Origin: Paracoccus sp. SMMA_5_TC
GTDB taxonomy: Bacteria > Pseudomonadota > Alphaproteobacteria > Rhodobacterales > Rhodobacteraceae
DNA length: 64,000 nucleotides
Direction of reading: 5' to 3'
NCBI RefSeq assembly: GCF_009696685.2
Contig: NZ_CP102355.1
Coordinates: 835,001 to 899,000 of the forward strand
Shown here: in pieces, positions 54,334-63,743 of the stretch
Position numbering within the stretch: position 1 is the stretch's first letter
Layout of the letters: every line of letters begins with the position of its first letter
The notes under the pieces: generated by a model
Seen by the model: only the letters and a program-made list of their open reading frames with translations
Told to the model about the DNA's origin: nothing
Database searches by the model: none
Made by a program: the position numbers and the translations under genes

Positions 54334-55547
54334 GAGACCGAACGCAGCCGCTTGCCCTCTGGGTCGTGTTCGACGCGCTGGGCGATGTCGCGGGTCCAGG
54401 CCGACACCGCAGGCACGCGCGTGCGGTCGATGCGATGGGCATATTTGCGCGCCACATCGACCACCTCGGCCAGCAGCCCCTCGGCCAGGGTGATCGGTTG
54501 CAACCCCAGGGCCAGGAACTGGTCGTTCTGCACGATCAGATCGTTTTCGTCGGCCTCCTTGCGGGGGTTGGGCAGCCAGGCGATCTCGGCCCCGGTCAGG
54601 CGGGCGACCATCTCGGCCAGGTCGCGGACGCGGTGGGTCTCGGTCATCTGGTTGAAGATGCGCACACGTTCGCCCGCCGCCGGGGCGTCCTGCAGCGCCA
54701 GTTCGATGCAGCGCACCGAATCCTGGATATGTATGAAGGCGCGGGTCTGGCCGCCGGTGCCGTGAACGGTCAGCGGATAGCCGATGGCGGCCTGGATCAG
54801 GAAGCGGTTCAGCACCGTGCCGTAATCGCCGTCATAGTCGAAGCGGTTGATCAGCTGATCGTGGCGCCGGGTCTGGTCGGTATGGGTGCCCCAGACGATG
54901 CCCTGATGCAGGTCGGTGATGCGCAGCCCGTCGTTCTGGGCATAGAACTGGAACAGGATCTGATCGAGGCTTTTGGTCATGTGATAGACCGACCCCGGCC
55001 GCGTCGGATACAGGATCTGCTGCGCCCTGGGGCCGTGTGGCGTGTCGATCTGAACGTCCAGATAGCCTTCGGGAATGGGTGCGCCCACGCTGGAATAGCC
55101 ATAGACGCCCATGGTGCCCAGATGCACCAGATGCGCGTCGATGCCGGTTTCGACCAGCGCCGCCAGCAGGTTGTGCGTGGCGTTGATGTTGTTGTTGACG
55201 GTATAGACCTTGTGGCGGTCGGATTTCATCGAATAGGGCGCGGCGCGCTGTTCGGCGAAATGGATGACCGCGTCGGGGCGATGTTCGCCCAGCCAGGATT
55301 TCAGCCGTTCGTATTCGGTTGCCAGGTTCAGCAGGTGGAAATGGATGCGCCGCCCGGTCAGCTGATGCCAGATCCGGCAGCGTTCCTGGATCGAATCCAT
55401 CGGCGTCAGCGACTGCACGCCCAGTTCGGTGTCGATCCAGCGCCGCGACAGGTTGTCGATGATGTGGATGTCATGGCCCAGCTCGGACAGATGCAGGGCG
55501 GTCGGCCAGCCCACGAAACCGTCGCCGCCAAGAACTGCAATACGCAT
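54330..55547 (-). CDS. sqdB: UDP-sulfoquinovose synthase
   Basis: 405-residue SDR enzyme that makes UDP-sulfoquinovose from UDP-glucose and sulfite, the head group of the sulfolipid SQDG. GGDGFVGWPTALHLSELGHDI, IDNLSRRWIDTELGVQSLTP, HLGTMGVYG and YHMTKSLDQ (catalytic Tyr-Lys), then HGTGGQTRAFIHIQDSV, follow SqdB/SQD1 throughout. First gene of sqdB-sqdD-sqdC. ATG of MRIAVLGG with AGGGAGA before it. Confidence 0.97.
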   Translation of the reverse strand: MRIAVLGGDGFVGWPTALHLSELGHDIHIIDNLSRRWIDTELGVQSLTPMDSIQERCRIWHQLTGRRIHFHLLNLATEYERLKSWLGEHRPDAVIHFAEQRAAPYSMKSDRHKVYTVNNNINATHNLLAALVETGIDAHLVHLGTMGVYGYSSVGAPIPEGYLDVQIDTPHGPRAQQILYPTRPGSVYHMTKSLDQILFQFYAQNDGLRITDLHQGIVWGTHTDQTRRHDQLINRFDYDGDYGTVLNRFLIQAAIGYPLTVHGTGGQTRAFIHIQDSVRCIELALQDAPAAGERVRIFNQMTETHRVRDLAEMVARLTGAEIAWLPNPRKEADENDLIVQNDQFLALGLQPITLAEGLLAEVVDVARKYAHRIDRTRVPAVSAWTRDIAQRVEHDPEGKRLRSVS

Positions 55548-55699
55548 ATGTGTCTCCCTCATGCCGCGCCGCAGGAATGCGCGAAAATTGTGTCAGAACG
55601 ATGGCGGATTGGCGATAGTTCCCGGCGGGATTACCGGAATTGCGGGGGAAAACTGCCGAAACGATTGCAAGGCCCTGCGCCCCTCTTTAAGGATTCGAT

Positions 55700-56158
55700 A
55701 TGATTTCGCAGAAAACCAAATATGCGATCAAGGCCTTGATGGCACTGGCGGATGAAATCGCTGCCGGTGGCGCCGCGCTGACCATCGAGGAAATCGCCCA
55801 GCGATCCGGCGCGCCCAAGCGGTTTCTGGAACACATCATGCTGGATCTGCGCAATGCCGGCTATGTCGGGTCACGCCGTGGACGGGCGGGCGGCTATGTG
55901 ATGATCAAGCAGCCGGCGGAAATCTCGATCGGGGAATTGCTGCGCCAGGTCGATGGGCCGATCGCGCCGCTGCCCTGTCTGTCGCGGCGGTCCTATCAGC
56001 CTTGCGACGATTGCACCGACGAGGCCAGCTGCCGCCTGCGCCGGTTGTTCGGACAGCTGTTCTGGTCCTATCTGCTGCTGATCGAATCGCTGACGCTGGA
56101 GGATCTGGTCAAGGATGGGGCCTTGCCGGAAATGGGGCCGGAAATGGGTCTGGCGTGA
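55700..56158 (+). CDS. Rrf2-family transcriptional regulator with four cysteines
   Basis: 152-residue winged-helix regulator: N-terminal HTH (MISQKTKYAIKALMALADE... LTIEEIAQRSGAPKRFLEHIMLDLRNAGYV), wing GSRRGRAGGYVM, and a cysteine cluster C93, C102, C105, C111 that could hold an Fe-S centre. Rrf2 proteins such as IscR, NsrR or RirA sense Fe-S status, NO or iron, while CymR senses cysteine supply. It diverges from sqdB across 152 bp, so it may control the sulfolipid operon. No dyad operator is obvious in that gap. Confidence 0.9.
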   Translation: MISQKTKYAIKALMALADEIAAGGAALTIEEIAQRSGAPKRFLEHIMLDLRNAGYVGSRRGRAGGYVMIKQPAEISIGELLRQVDGPIAPLPCLSRRSYQPCDDCTDEASCRLRRLFGQLFWSYLLLIESLTLEDLVKDGALPEMGPEMGLA

Positions 56159-56176
56159 TTGCAGGGTGGGCAGGCG

Positions 56177-57046
56177 ATGACTGATGCAGGGATGAGCGCG
56201 CCATCGGGCGCCGTGGCGGCGCAGAACATTCCCCTGGCCGGGGTGATCGGCTGGCCGGTGGCGCATTCGCGCTCGCCAGCGCTGCATGGGCACTGGCTGC
56301 GGCGCTATGGGCTGGCCGGGCATTATGTGCCGCTGCCCGTCGCGCCCGAGGATCTGGCCGCGGTGCTGCCGCTGCTGCCGCGCATGGGCTTTGTCGGTGT
56401 CAATGTCACCATCCCCCACAAGGAGGCGGTGCTGGAACTGGCCGATGTCGTCACCGATCGCGCCGCGCTGATCGGGGCCGCCAATACGCTGATCTTTCGC
56501 CCTGACGGCAAGATCCATGCCGACAATACCGATGGCTACGGCTTCATCGCCAATCTGCGCCAGCACGTCCCGGACTGGATACCCGACCTGGGGCCGGCGG
56601 CGCTGATCGGGGCGGGCGGCGCGGCGCGGGCGGTGGTGGCGGCGCTGCTGGAAAACGGGGTGCCCGAATTGCGGCTGGCCAACCGCACCCGGCTGCGGGC
56701 CGAACAGATCAAGGCCGAATTCGGTGCCCGCGTCACTGTCTATGACTGGGCCCACGCCGGCGAGATGCTGGAGGGTGCGATGACGGTGGTCAACGCAACC
56801 TCGTTGGGGATGCAGGGCAAGCCGGCGCTTGGCCTGTCGATCGAGGCGCTGTCGCCCGACGCGCTGGTGACCGACCTGGTCTATGTGCCGCTGATGACGC
56901 CGTTCCTGGTGCAGGCGCAGGCGCGCGGCTGTCGGGTCGTCGACGGTCTGGGCATGCTGCTGCATCAGGCCGCGCCGGGGTTCGAACGCTGGTTCGGTCG
57001 TCGCCCCGAGGTGGACGAGGAATTGCGCGCCGCGGTGCTGGCATGA
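56177..57046 (+). CDS. aroE: Shikimate dehydrogenase
   Basis: 289-residue NADPH-dependent enzyme converting 3-dehydroshikimate to shikimate. AGVIGWPVAHSRSPALHGHWL, NVTIPHKEAVL (catalytic Lys), GAANTLIF, NTDGYGF, the NADP loop GAGGAARAVVAALLENG and a late DGLGMLLHQAAPGFERWFG. The ATG of MTDAG is used; others at 56159 (TTG) or 56192 possible. Overlaps coaE by 4 bp. In related genomes the preceding gene is usually maf, here it is the Rrf2 gene. Confidence 0.95.
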   Translation: MTDAGMSAPSGAVAAQNIPLAGVIGWPVAHSRSPALHGHWLRRYGLAGHYVPLPVAPEDLAAVLPLLPRMGFVGVNVTIPHKEAVLELADVVTDRAALIGAANTLIFRPDGKIHADNTDGYGFIANLRQHVPDWIPDLGPAALIGAGGAARAVVAALLENGVPELRLANRTRLRAEQIKAEFGARVTVYDWAHAGEMLEGAMTVVNATSLGMQGKPALGLSIEALSPDALVTDLVYVPLMTPFLVQAQARGCRVVDGLGMLLHQAAPGFERWFGRRPEVDEELRAAVLA

Positions 57047-57639
57047 GCTTTCGCCTGGGTCTGACCGGCGGCATCGGCATGGGAAAATCCACCGCCGCGC
57101 AGATGTTTCGCGATCTGGGCCACCCGGTCTGGGACGCCGATGAGGCCGTGCACCGGCTGTATGCGCCGGGCGGGGCCGCGGTCGCGCCGGTTGCGGCGGC
57201 CTTTCCCGATGCCCTGCGCGATGGCGGCATCGACCGATCCGCGCTGCGCGCCGCGCTGGCCGCCGATCCGGACGGCTTTGCCCGGCTCGAGGCGATCGTG
57301 CATCCGCTGGTCGCCCGCGACCGTGCCGGCTTTCTGGCGCGTCATGCCGACGCACCCATCGTGGTGCTGGACATCCCGCTGCTTTACGAAAACGGCACCC
57401 AGGACGAAATGGACGGCGTCGCCGTCGTGTCGGCCCCGGCCGAGTTGCAGCGGGCGCGGGTGCTGGCGCGCCCCGGCATGACCGAGGCGGCGCTGGCGCT
57501 GATCCTGTCGCGTCAGATGCCCGATGCCGAAAAGCGCGCCCGCGCCGACTGGATCATCCCGACGGTGACGCTTGAGGGGGCGCGGGCCGCGATCATGGAC
57601 ATCTGCGACCGGATCATGGCAAGACACCCCCATGCGTGA
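57043..57639 (+). CDS. coaE: Dephospho-CoA kinase
   Basis: 198-residue P-loop kinase, final step of CoA synthesis. Walker [42 protein letters not shown], and [17 protein letters not shown]. Overlaps aroE by 4 bp and dnaQ by 8 bp. Confidence 0.96.
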   Translation: MSFRLGLTGGIGMGKSTAAQMFRDLGHPVWDADEAVHRLYAPGGAAVAPVAAAFPDALRDGGIDRSALRAALAADPDGFARLEAIVHPLVARDRAGFLARHADAPIVVLDIPLLYENGTQDEMDGVAVVSAPAELQRARVLARPGMTEAALALILSRQMPDAEKRARADWIIPTVTLEGARAAIMDICDRIMARHPHA

Positions 57640-58363
57640 GATCGTCCTGGATACCGAAACCACCGGTTTCGACCCCGAGACCGGCGACCGTATAGTCGAG
57701 ATCGGCGCGGTCGAGCTGATGAACCACCTGCCCACGGGGCGCACCTTTCACCGCTATATCAACCCGGAACGGCCCATGCCCACCGCCGCATTCGAGGTGC
57801 ATGGGCTAAGCGACGAATTCCTGCGCGACAAGCCGCGCTTTGCCGAGATTGCCGGCGATTTCATGAAATTCGTCGGACTGGATGCGCGATTGGTGATCCA
57901 CAATGCCGCCTTCGACATGAAATTCCTGAACTGGGAACTCAAGGCGGCGGGCCACCCGACGTTGCCGATGTCGCGCGCCATCGATACGCTGGAAATGGCG
58001 CGAAACCGCTTTCCGGGGGCGCAGAACACGCTGGACGGGCTGTGCCGACGCTTCCGGATCGACAATTCCAACCGCACGCTGCACGGGGCGCTGCTGGACA
58101 GCGAATTGCTGGCAGAGGTCTATCTGGCGCTGCGCGGCGGCCGTCAGCCCGGCCTGGTGCTGGAAACCGGCCCTGGCGCCATGCAGGCCCGCGACGATGC
58201 GGCCCCCGCCCCGCGCGGCGCGCGGCCGCGCCCGTTGCCCCCGCGCCTGACCCCGGCCGAGGCCGAGGCCCATGCCGCCTTCATTTCCGGCATGGGCGAC
58301 AAGGCATTGTGGCTGCGTTACGCCGCGCCACCGGACGAACCATCGGCTGCGCCCGGGCGTTAG
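57632..58363 (+). CDS. dnaQ: DNA polymerase III epsilon subunit
   Basis: 243-residue 3'-5' proofreading exonuclease. Exo [25 protein letters not shown], Exo [17 protein letters not shown], Exo [21 protein letters not shown]. The C-terminal 50 residues are proline- and arginine-rich and bind alpha. The start is the ATG of MREIVLD, which overlaps the coaE stop. Ends 76 bp before the YihY gene. Confidence 0.96.
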   Translation: MREIVLDTETTGFDPETGDRIVEIGAVELMNHLPTGRTFHRYINPERPMPTAAFEVHGLSDEFLRDKPRFAEIAGDFMKFVGLDARLVIHNAAFDMKFLNWELKAAGHPTLPMSRAIDTLEMARNRFPGAQNTLDGLCRRFRIDNSNRTLHGALLDSELLAEVYLALRGGRQPGLVLETGPGAMQARDDAAPAPRGARPRPLPPRLTPAEAEAHAAFISGMGDKALWLRYAAPPDEPSAAPGR

Positions 58364-58439
58364 GAACGAAACCGCACCGCCCGTCGACCCGCTGGGCCGG
58401 GAAGGCAGCACGGGCCAAAGCCAAGAGGGAACGGGATTC

Positions 58440-59315
58440 GTGATCCGCGAATGGTGGCAATTCGTCCTGGCAATCTTTGAACGCATGGACAAGATCCACA
58501 TGGGTCTGATCGCAGCGGGGGTGGCCTTCTATGCCATGTTCGCGGTCTTTCCGGGGCTGGCGGCGCTGTTTGCGTTATGGGGATTGTGGTATGACCCGCA
58601 TCTGATCGAACAATATATCCATGCCACCGACGAATTCATCCCGGCAGGAGCCGCCGACATCATCTATGGCCAGATCAACGCGCTGATCGCGGCAGGACGC
58701 ACGCAACTGGGCTGGACCACGGCGATTTCCTTCCTGATCGCCACCATTTCCGCCCGCGCCGGGGTGGATGCGTTGATCCGGGGCCTGAACGCAGCCCATG
58801 GGGTGCGATCGCATTCGACGATCATGGGCTTTGTTCTGGCCTATGTGCTGACGCTGGTCATCGTGGTGGTGGTCATCATGGGCCTGGCCACCATCATCGT
58901 GGTGCCGATCGCCTTCAACTTCCTGCCCGATGTGCCCTTGCGCAACTGGCTGGTTGGCGCGCTGCCCTGGTTTGCGATCTTTGTCATCGTGCAGATCGTC
59001 ATCGGCATCATGTATCGCTATGGCCCGAACGTTAAGACGCCGCGCACGCCGATCTTTACCTGGGGGTCGCTGTTTGCGGCGCTGGCCTGGGCGGGCGCGT
59101 CCTACGGATTTTCGGTCTATCTGAACAACTTCAACAGCTACAACCGCATCTACGGTTCGATCGGGGCGGTGGTGGTGCTGCTGATGTGGTTCTATCTGGG
59201 CGGGTTTTCGGTGATGCTGGGATCGGTGATCAATGTCGAACTGGCCCGCCGCCGGCGCGTCATCGCCGCGCGCAAGCTGCGTCAGGCTGCCCGAGATTCG
59301 CAAGGGACGGACTAG
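58440..59315 (+). CDS. YihY/BrkB-family membrane protein
   Basis: 291-residue inner-membrane protein with six predicted helices. The GTG start gives MIREWWQFVLAIFERMDKIHMGLIAAGVAFYAMFAVFPGLAALFA; family signatures are GVAFYAMFAVFPG and a late YGSIGAVVVLLMWFYLGGFSVMLGSVINVEL. Formerly called ribonuclease BN, but no nuclease activity belongs to it; function unknown. The frame before the GTG is part of dnaQ's antisense frame. Confidence 0.9.
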   Translation: MIREWWQFVLAIFERMDKIHMGLIAAGVAFYAMFAVFPGLAALFALWGLWYDPHLIEQYIHATDEFIPAGAADIIYGQINALIAAGRTQLGWTTAISFLIATISARAGVDALIRGLNAAHGVRSHSTIMGFVLAYVLTLVIVVVVIMGLATIIVVPIAFNFLPDVPLRNWLVGALPWFAIFVIVQIVIGIMYRYGPNVKTPRTPIFTWGSLFAALAWAGASYGFSVYLNNFNSYNRIYGSIGAVVVLLMWFYLGGFSVMLGSVINVELARRRRVIAARKLRQAARDSQGTD

Positions 59316-59349
59316 ATCAGCCCTTGCCGACCCGCGTCACCCAAGGCAG

Positions 59350-60246
59350 TCACCCCAGATTGAACACACGGCTGGGCTGGACCTCGCCGCCCAGATAGCG
59401 GCCGATGCACAGCGCCCTGCCCTGGCGGCTCACCCAGACCTCGGTGCCGAAATCGGCATGGCCCAGCACCTGACCGGGATTGCCGTTGAGGATGCGGATG
59501 GCGCCGGTTTCGGTGGCCTGCATCTGCGGCAGATCGGCCAGCGCCGCCTGCAACGGCAGCAAGGCCGCCTCAAGCTGCGGCTGATGCGCGCTGTCGATCT
59601 GGTCCACCGTCACGGCTTTTGACAGGTCGAAGGGACCCGACCAGATCCGGCGCAGCCGCGCCACATGGCCAAGACATCCCAGCGCCCGGCCAAGGTCGCG
59701 GGCAATCGCCCGCACATAACCACCCTTGCCGCAGACCATGCGCAGATCGGCGCTGTCGGCGCCGGCAGCCAGCAGTTCCAGCGAATCCACCCATAGCGGC
59801 CGGGGGGCCAGGGCGACCGCCTCGCCTTCGCGCGCCAGATCATAGGCGCGGGCGCCATCGACTTTGACCGCCGACACGGCCGGCGGCACCTGCATGATCT
59901 GCCCGGTGAATTGCGGCAGTGCCGCCCGGATCATATCCGCATCCGGCCGCGATTGCGCGGATTTGAGCACTTGGCCGGCGGCATCGTCGGTGCTGGTCTC
60001 GGCCCCCCAGGCGACGGTGAAGTCATAGGCCTTGAGCGCCTCGGTCAGGATGGGGACGGTCTTGGTCGCCTCGCCCAGGGCCACGGCCAGCAGGCCGGTG
60101 GCGTCGGGGTCCAGCGTGCCGGCATGACCCGCCTTTTTCGCGTCCAGCGCCCAGCGCACGCGGCTGACCACATCGGTCGAGCCCATGCCTGCAGGCTTGT
60201 CCACGATCAGCCAGCCGTGGATCTCGCGTCCCTTCTTGCGTGCCAT
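59350..60246 (-). CDS. truB: tRNA pseudouridine(55) synthase
   Basis: 298-residue enzyme for the universally conserved U55 in the T loop. [44 protein letters not shown] (catalytic Asp), and [10 protein letters not shown]; a C-terminal PUA-like segment ends [17 protein letters not shown]. Its ATG shares a base with the stop of the upstream glycosidase-like gene (TAATG). Converges on the YihY gene. Confidence 0.96.
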   Translation of the reverse strand: MARKKGREIHGWLIVDKPAGMGSTDVVSRVRWALDAKKAGHAGTLDPDATGLLAVALGEATKTVPILTEALKAYDFTVAWGAETSTDDAAGQVLKSAQSRPDADMIRAALPQFTGQIMQVPPAVSAVKVDGARAYDLAREGEAVALAPRPLWVDSLELLAAGADSADLRMVCGKGGYVRAIARDLGRALGCLGHVARLRRIWSGPFDLSKAVTVDQIDSAHQPQLEAALLPLQAALADLPQMQATETGAIRILNGNPGQVLGHADFGTEVWVSRQGRALCIGRYLGGEVQPSRVFNLG

Positions 60247-61001
60247 TACTTCTGTTCCGTATATCCGATGATCGGCCCCAGCCGCCGCCCGAAATCCGCG
60301 CGGTTGAGCGCGGGGGCATACAGCCTGGAAATCGAGCCGTCAAAGTAAAGCGCATCGCGCGCGCCCAGTTCGTCGCGAAACAGGCGGCCGAATTCGTGAA
60401 AGGTGACGGCCCTGTCGGAAATGGCGAACCAGGCGGTGCGGCCATCGGCCGAAACGCCCACGCCATTGCGGATGTAACGGCTGTCGCTGTCGACCAGAAA
60501 GCGCGGGTGCAGCGCGCCGTCGATCACCAGCATCGGCCCCGATTGCGTGGCCAGCCGGCATTGCGGCTGGCTGCGGGCAAAGGCGCGGCTTTCGATGACC
60601 TGATAGGGGCGTGCCCCCCCGGCGCAGAACACCCCGTTGGGCAACATGCCGAAATTGCCGCCACCGCCGGCGGTGACCAGTTCGTGGCTTTTCACCCCGT
60701 CCGAGACAAACAGCCCGACGGGCTGGTAATCGGGATGATACATGCCCGCATTCATGGCAAAGACCAGCACCCGATCATCGGGCAGGTTGCGGCGCAGGGC
60801 GGCGAAATCCCCCAGCACGCGGCCGTCCGGGCCGTTCAGCCACAGCTGCAGGCCGGGTTGCTGATCGGCAGCCAGCGTGCAGACCACATAACCCTGGCCG
60901 TCGAAGTTGCGCCGTTCACAGATGCCGGCAACGGCAGGCAGGGTCATGGCGACCAGTGCCCCCAACGCCAGCCCCAGCCGGCGTTTCAGATCAAACCGCA
61001 T
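60246..61001 (-). CDS. Secreted phosphodiester-glycosidase-like (NAGPA/DUF2233) protein
   Basis: 251-residue protein with a 25-residue signal peptide ([25 protein letters not shown]). The NAGPA fold is seen in [53 protein letters not shown] and the catalytic-region [15 protein letters not shown]. The family cleaves N-acetylglucosamine phosphodiester caps; the bacterial substrate is unknown. Inserted between rbfA and truB with 11- and 1-bp overlaps, an odd position for a secreted enzyme. Confidence 0.88.
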   Translation of the reverse strand: MRFDLKRRLGLALGALVAMTLPAVAGICERRNFDGQGYVVCTLAADQQPGLQLWLNGPDGRVLGDFAALRRNLPDDRVLVFAMNAGMYHPDYQPVGLFVSDGVKSHELVTAGGGGNFGMLPNGVFCAGGARPYQVIESRAFARSQPQCRLATQSGPMLVIDGALHPRFLVDSDSRYIRNGVGVSADGRTAWFAISDRAVTFHEFGRLFRDELGARDALYFDGSISRLYAPALNRADFGRRLGPIIGYTEQK

Positions 61002-61428
61002 CGTCGGGGTTGCTCTCGGGGTTGTCGTGTGTGTCGCCCGCCACATCGCGACGGACGCGATCCTCGTTCAGCAGGCGGCGGGTCTCGTCCATGCGGTCGA
61101 AGGTCTCGTCCAGGACAAAACGCAACTGCGGCGCGTATTTCAGGGTCATCGACCTGGCGACCAGATGCCGCAATTCTGCCGAATTGCGCCGCAGCGCGGC
61201 CAGCGCCTCTTGCGCGTCATGGCCGCCCAGCGGCAGGACATAGGCCGTCGCCACCTTCAGATCGGGCGAGGTGCGCACCTCGCCCACGGTGATCGAATGC
61301 CGGTTCAGGTCCGGGTCATGGACATCGCCGCGCAGCAGGACGTCCGAAAGGGTGCGGCGGATCAGTTCGCCCACCCGCAACTGCCGTTGCGAGGGACCAT
61401 TTCCGGAATGAAAGCGGTTCTGTGCCAT
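60991..61428 (-). CDS. rbfA: 30S ribosome-binding factor RbfA
   Basis: 145-residue KH-domain protein for 16S rRNA 5' maturation. [49 protein letters not shown], and [24 protein letters not shown]. The C-terminal 20 residues are acidic and variable. The ATG of MAQNRFHS is chosen over the longer frame to 61482. 68 bp from the divergent dapB start. Confidence 0.95.
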   Translation of the reverse strand: MAQNRFHSGNGPSQRQLRVGELIRRTLSDVLLRGDVHDPDLNRHSITVGEVRTSPDLKVATAYVLPLGGHDAQEALAALRRNSAELRHLVARSMTLKYAPQLRFVLDETFDRMDETRRLLNEDRVRRDVAGDTHDNPESNPDDAV

Positions 61429-61496
61429 GGCCGCAGATGTAGGGGGTCGCGGCCCGCGCCGCAACGGGATAGAAGGGCGCAAACGGGGGAAACGTC

Positions 61497-62303
61497 ATGG
61501 ACAAACCGGGAATCGTCATCACGGGTGCCTCGGGGCGCATGGGCCAGATGCTGGTGCGCACCGTTCTGGAATCGGATCAGGCGCGGCTGGTCGGTGCGGT
61601 CGAGCGCGCGGGCAACCCCTGGGTCGGCCGCGACCTGGGCGAGGCGATGGGGGGCGCGGCGCTGGGCATCACCGTGACCGATGACGCGGTCGAGGCGATT
61701 GCCCGCGCCCAGGCGGTGATCGATTTCACCGCGCCCGAAGCCACGGTCGCCTTTGCCGAACTGACCGCGCAGGCGCGCGCGGTGCATGTGATCGGCACCA
61801 CGGGCCTCGAGCCGCCGCATCTGCAGGCACTGCGCGCCGCCGCCCGCCATGCCCCGATCATCCGAGCCGGCAACATGAGCCTGGGGGTCAACCTGCTGGT
61901 CGGCCTGACCCGCCGCGTTGCCGCCGCGCTGGGCGAGGACTGGGACATCGAGGTGGTCGAGGCCCATCACAACCGCAAGGTCGATGCACCCTCGGGCACG
62001 GCGCTGATGCTGGGCGAGGCCGCGGCCCAGGGGCGCGGCCAGCCGCTCGAGGCGCTGCGCACCCCGGCCCGCGAAGGCATTACCGGCGCCCGCAGCCGCG
62101 GCAGCATCGGCTTTTCGGCCATCCGGGGCGGCGACATCGTCGGCGAACACGATGTGCTGTTCGCGGGGGCAGGCGAACGGCTGATCCTGCGCCATGTCGC
62201 CACCGACCGCGCCATCTTTGCCCGCGGGGCGCTGCGCGCCGCGCTATGGGGGCAGGACAAGGGGCCGGGCGAATACGACATGGCGGATGTGCTTGGCCTT
62301 TGA
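61497..62303 (+). CDS. dapB: 4-hydroxy-tetrahydrodipicolinate reductase
   Basis: 268-residue NAD(P)H enzyme of lysine/diaminopimelate synthesis. [83 protein letters not shown] (catalytic His-His, Lys) and [20 protein letters not shown]. Confidence 0.97.
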   Translation: MDKPGIVITGASGRMGQMLVRTVLESDQARLVGAVERAGNPWVGRDLGEAMGGAALGITVTDDAVEAIARAQAVIDFTAPEATVAFAELTAQARAVHVIGTTGLEPPHLQALRAAARHAPIIRAGNMSLGVNLLVGLTRRVAAALGEDWDIEVVEAHHNRKVDAPSGTALMLGEAAAQGRGQPLEALRTPAREGITGARSRGSIGFSAIRGGDIVGEHDVLFAGAGERLILRHVATDRAIFARGALRAALWGQDKGPGEYDMADVLGL

Positions 62304-62327
62304 CCGCTGCGCGCCTAGGTTGGGCTG

Positions 62328-63743
62328 ATGACGCTGCTAGCAACACTTGACCCCGCCGACGCCGATCTGACCGCCTGTCTTGCGCGGGTGATGGCGGCCG
62401 TGCTGAAGCCGGGCGATGTGGTGGCGCTGGATGGCGCGGTGGGGGCGGGCAAGACCCATTTCGCCCGCGCCTTCATCCGCGCCCGGCAGGGTGCCCTGGC
62501 CGAAGAGGTGCCCAGCCCCACCTTTACCCTGGTCCAGACCTATCCCGACCCCGAGGCCACGGAAATCTGGCACGCAGACCTTTATCGGCTGAGCCATCCC
62601 GACGAACTGGTCGAGCTGGGCCTTGATGAGGCGATGCGCCAGGCGATCGTGCTGATCGAATGGCCCGATCATGGCGGCGCGCTGCCAGATCCGCTGCGCC
62701 TCGGGCTCGAGCCGCATCCGGAGTTTCCCGAACTGCGCCGCATCACCCTGGCGGGTTCCGAGGCCCGCTGGGGCTTTGTCGCCCGCCTGCCCGCCATCGC
62801 CCGGCTGATCCACCGCGCCGGCTGGGGGCAGGCGCGGCTGCTGCCGCTGGCGGGCGATGCCTCGGCCCGGCGCTATTTCCGCCTGCTCGAGGACGCGCGC
62901 AGCGCGGTGCTGATGGATGCCGCGCCCGGCACCACCGACAGCTATGTCGCCATGACGCAATGGCTGCGCCACCGCGATTTCCACGCCCCCGAAATACTCG
63001 CCGCCGACACCCACGAAGGTCTGCTGCTGCTCGAGGATCTGGGCGACGATCTGGTCGCCCGGGTGCTGGAGGCTCAGCCCGATCTGGCGCCGCGGATCTA
63101 TGGGCGGATGACCGATCTGCTGGTGGAGCTGCACCGCCACGCGCCGCCCGACCACGTGCTGCGGCTGGATGGGCCGGAACTGGCCCGGCAGGTCGGGTTG
63201 TTTGCCGAACATTACCCGCCGGCGCTGGGCCACCCGGGCCTGGGCGCCGAGGTGGCGCCGGTGATCGCCGCGCTGCATGAGGTGCTGTGCGCCGACCTGC
63301 CGCCGGTGCTGGGGCTGCGCGATTTTCATGCCGAAAACATCGTCTGGCGCGGCGCGGAACCGCTGGGGCTGCTGGATTTCCAGGACGCGGTGGCGGTGCA
63401 TCCGGCCTATGATCTGGTTTCGGCCTTGCAGGACGCGCGCCGCGACGTGGACCCCGCCATCGAGGCGGCGCAGATCGCCCGCTATGTCGCGGCGACCGGC
63501 GTCGATGCGACTGCCTTCGGCGCCGCCTATGCGCTCTTGGGGGCGCAGCGCAACCTGCGCATCCTGGGCATCTTTACCCGCTTGGCCCGGACCGAGGGCA
63601 AACGCCGCTATCTGGCCTTCATGCCGCGGGTCTGGGCGGCGCTGCAACGCGACCTGGCGCATCCGGCGCTGGCGCCGCTGGCCCAGGCGTTGGCGGGCAT
63701 CCCCGCCCCCACCCCCCAGAACGTGGACAGGATCGGCCGATGA
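62328..63743 (+). CDS. TsaE fused to AmgK-type aminoglycoside-phosphotransferase-like kinase
   Basis: 471 residues. Part 1 (about 1-150) is TsaE, the ATPase of tRNA t6A synthesis, with Walker A GAVGAGKT (36-43) and SPTFTLVQTYPDPE, EIWHADLYRL and IEWPDH. Part 2 (about 165-460) is a phosphotransferase fold with LAGDASARRYFRL, LLLLEDLGDDLV, the catalytic GLRDFHAENIVW and metal-binding LLDFQDAVAVHP, matching AmgK, the anomeric MurNAc/GlcNAc kinase of peptidoglycan recycling. The following murU gene supports that role. The two parts have no obvious shared chemistry. Confidence 0.93.
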   Translation: MTLLATLDPADADLTACLARVMAAVLKPGDVVALDGAVGAGKTHFARAFIRARQGALAEEVPSPTFTLVQTYPDPEATEIWHADLYRLSHPDELVELGLDEAMRQAIVLIEWPDHGGALPDPLRLGLEPHPEFPELRRITLAGSEARWGFVARLPAIARLIHRAGWGQARLLPLAGDASARRYFRLLEDARSAVLMDAAPGTTDSYVAMTQWLRHRDFHAPEILAADTHEGLLLLEDLGDDLVARVLEAQPDLAPRIYGRMTDLLVELHRHAPPDHVLRLDGPELARQVGLFAEHYPPALGHPGLGAEVAPVIAALHEVLCADLPPVLGLRDFHAENIVWRGAEPLGLLDFQDAVAVHPAYDLVSALQDARRDVDPAIEAAQIARYVAATGVDATAFGAAYALLGAQRNLRILGIFTRLARTEGKRRYLAFMPRVWAALQRDLAHPALAPLAQALAGIPAPTPQNVDRIGR

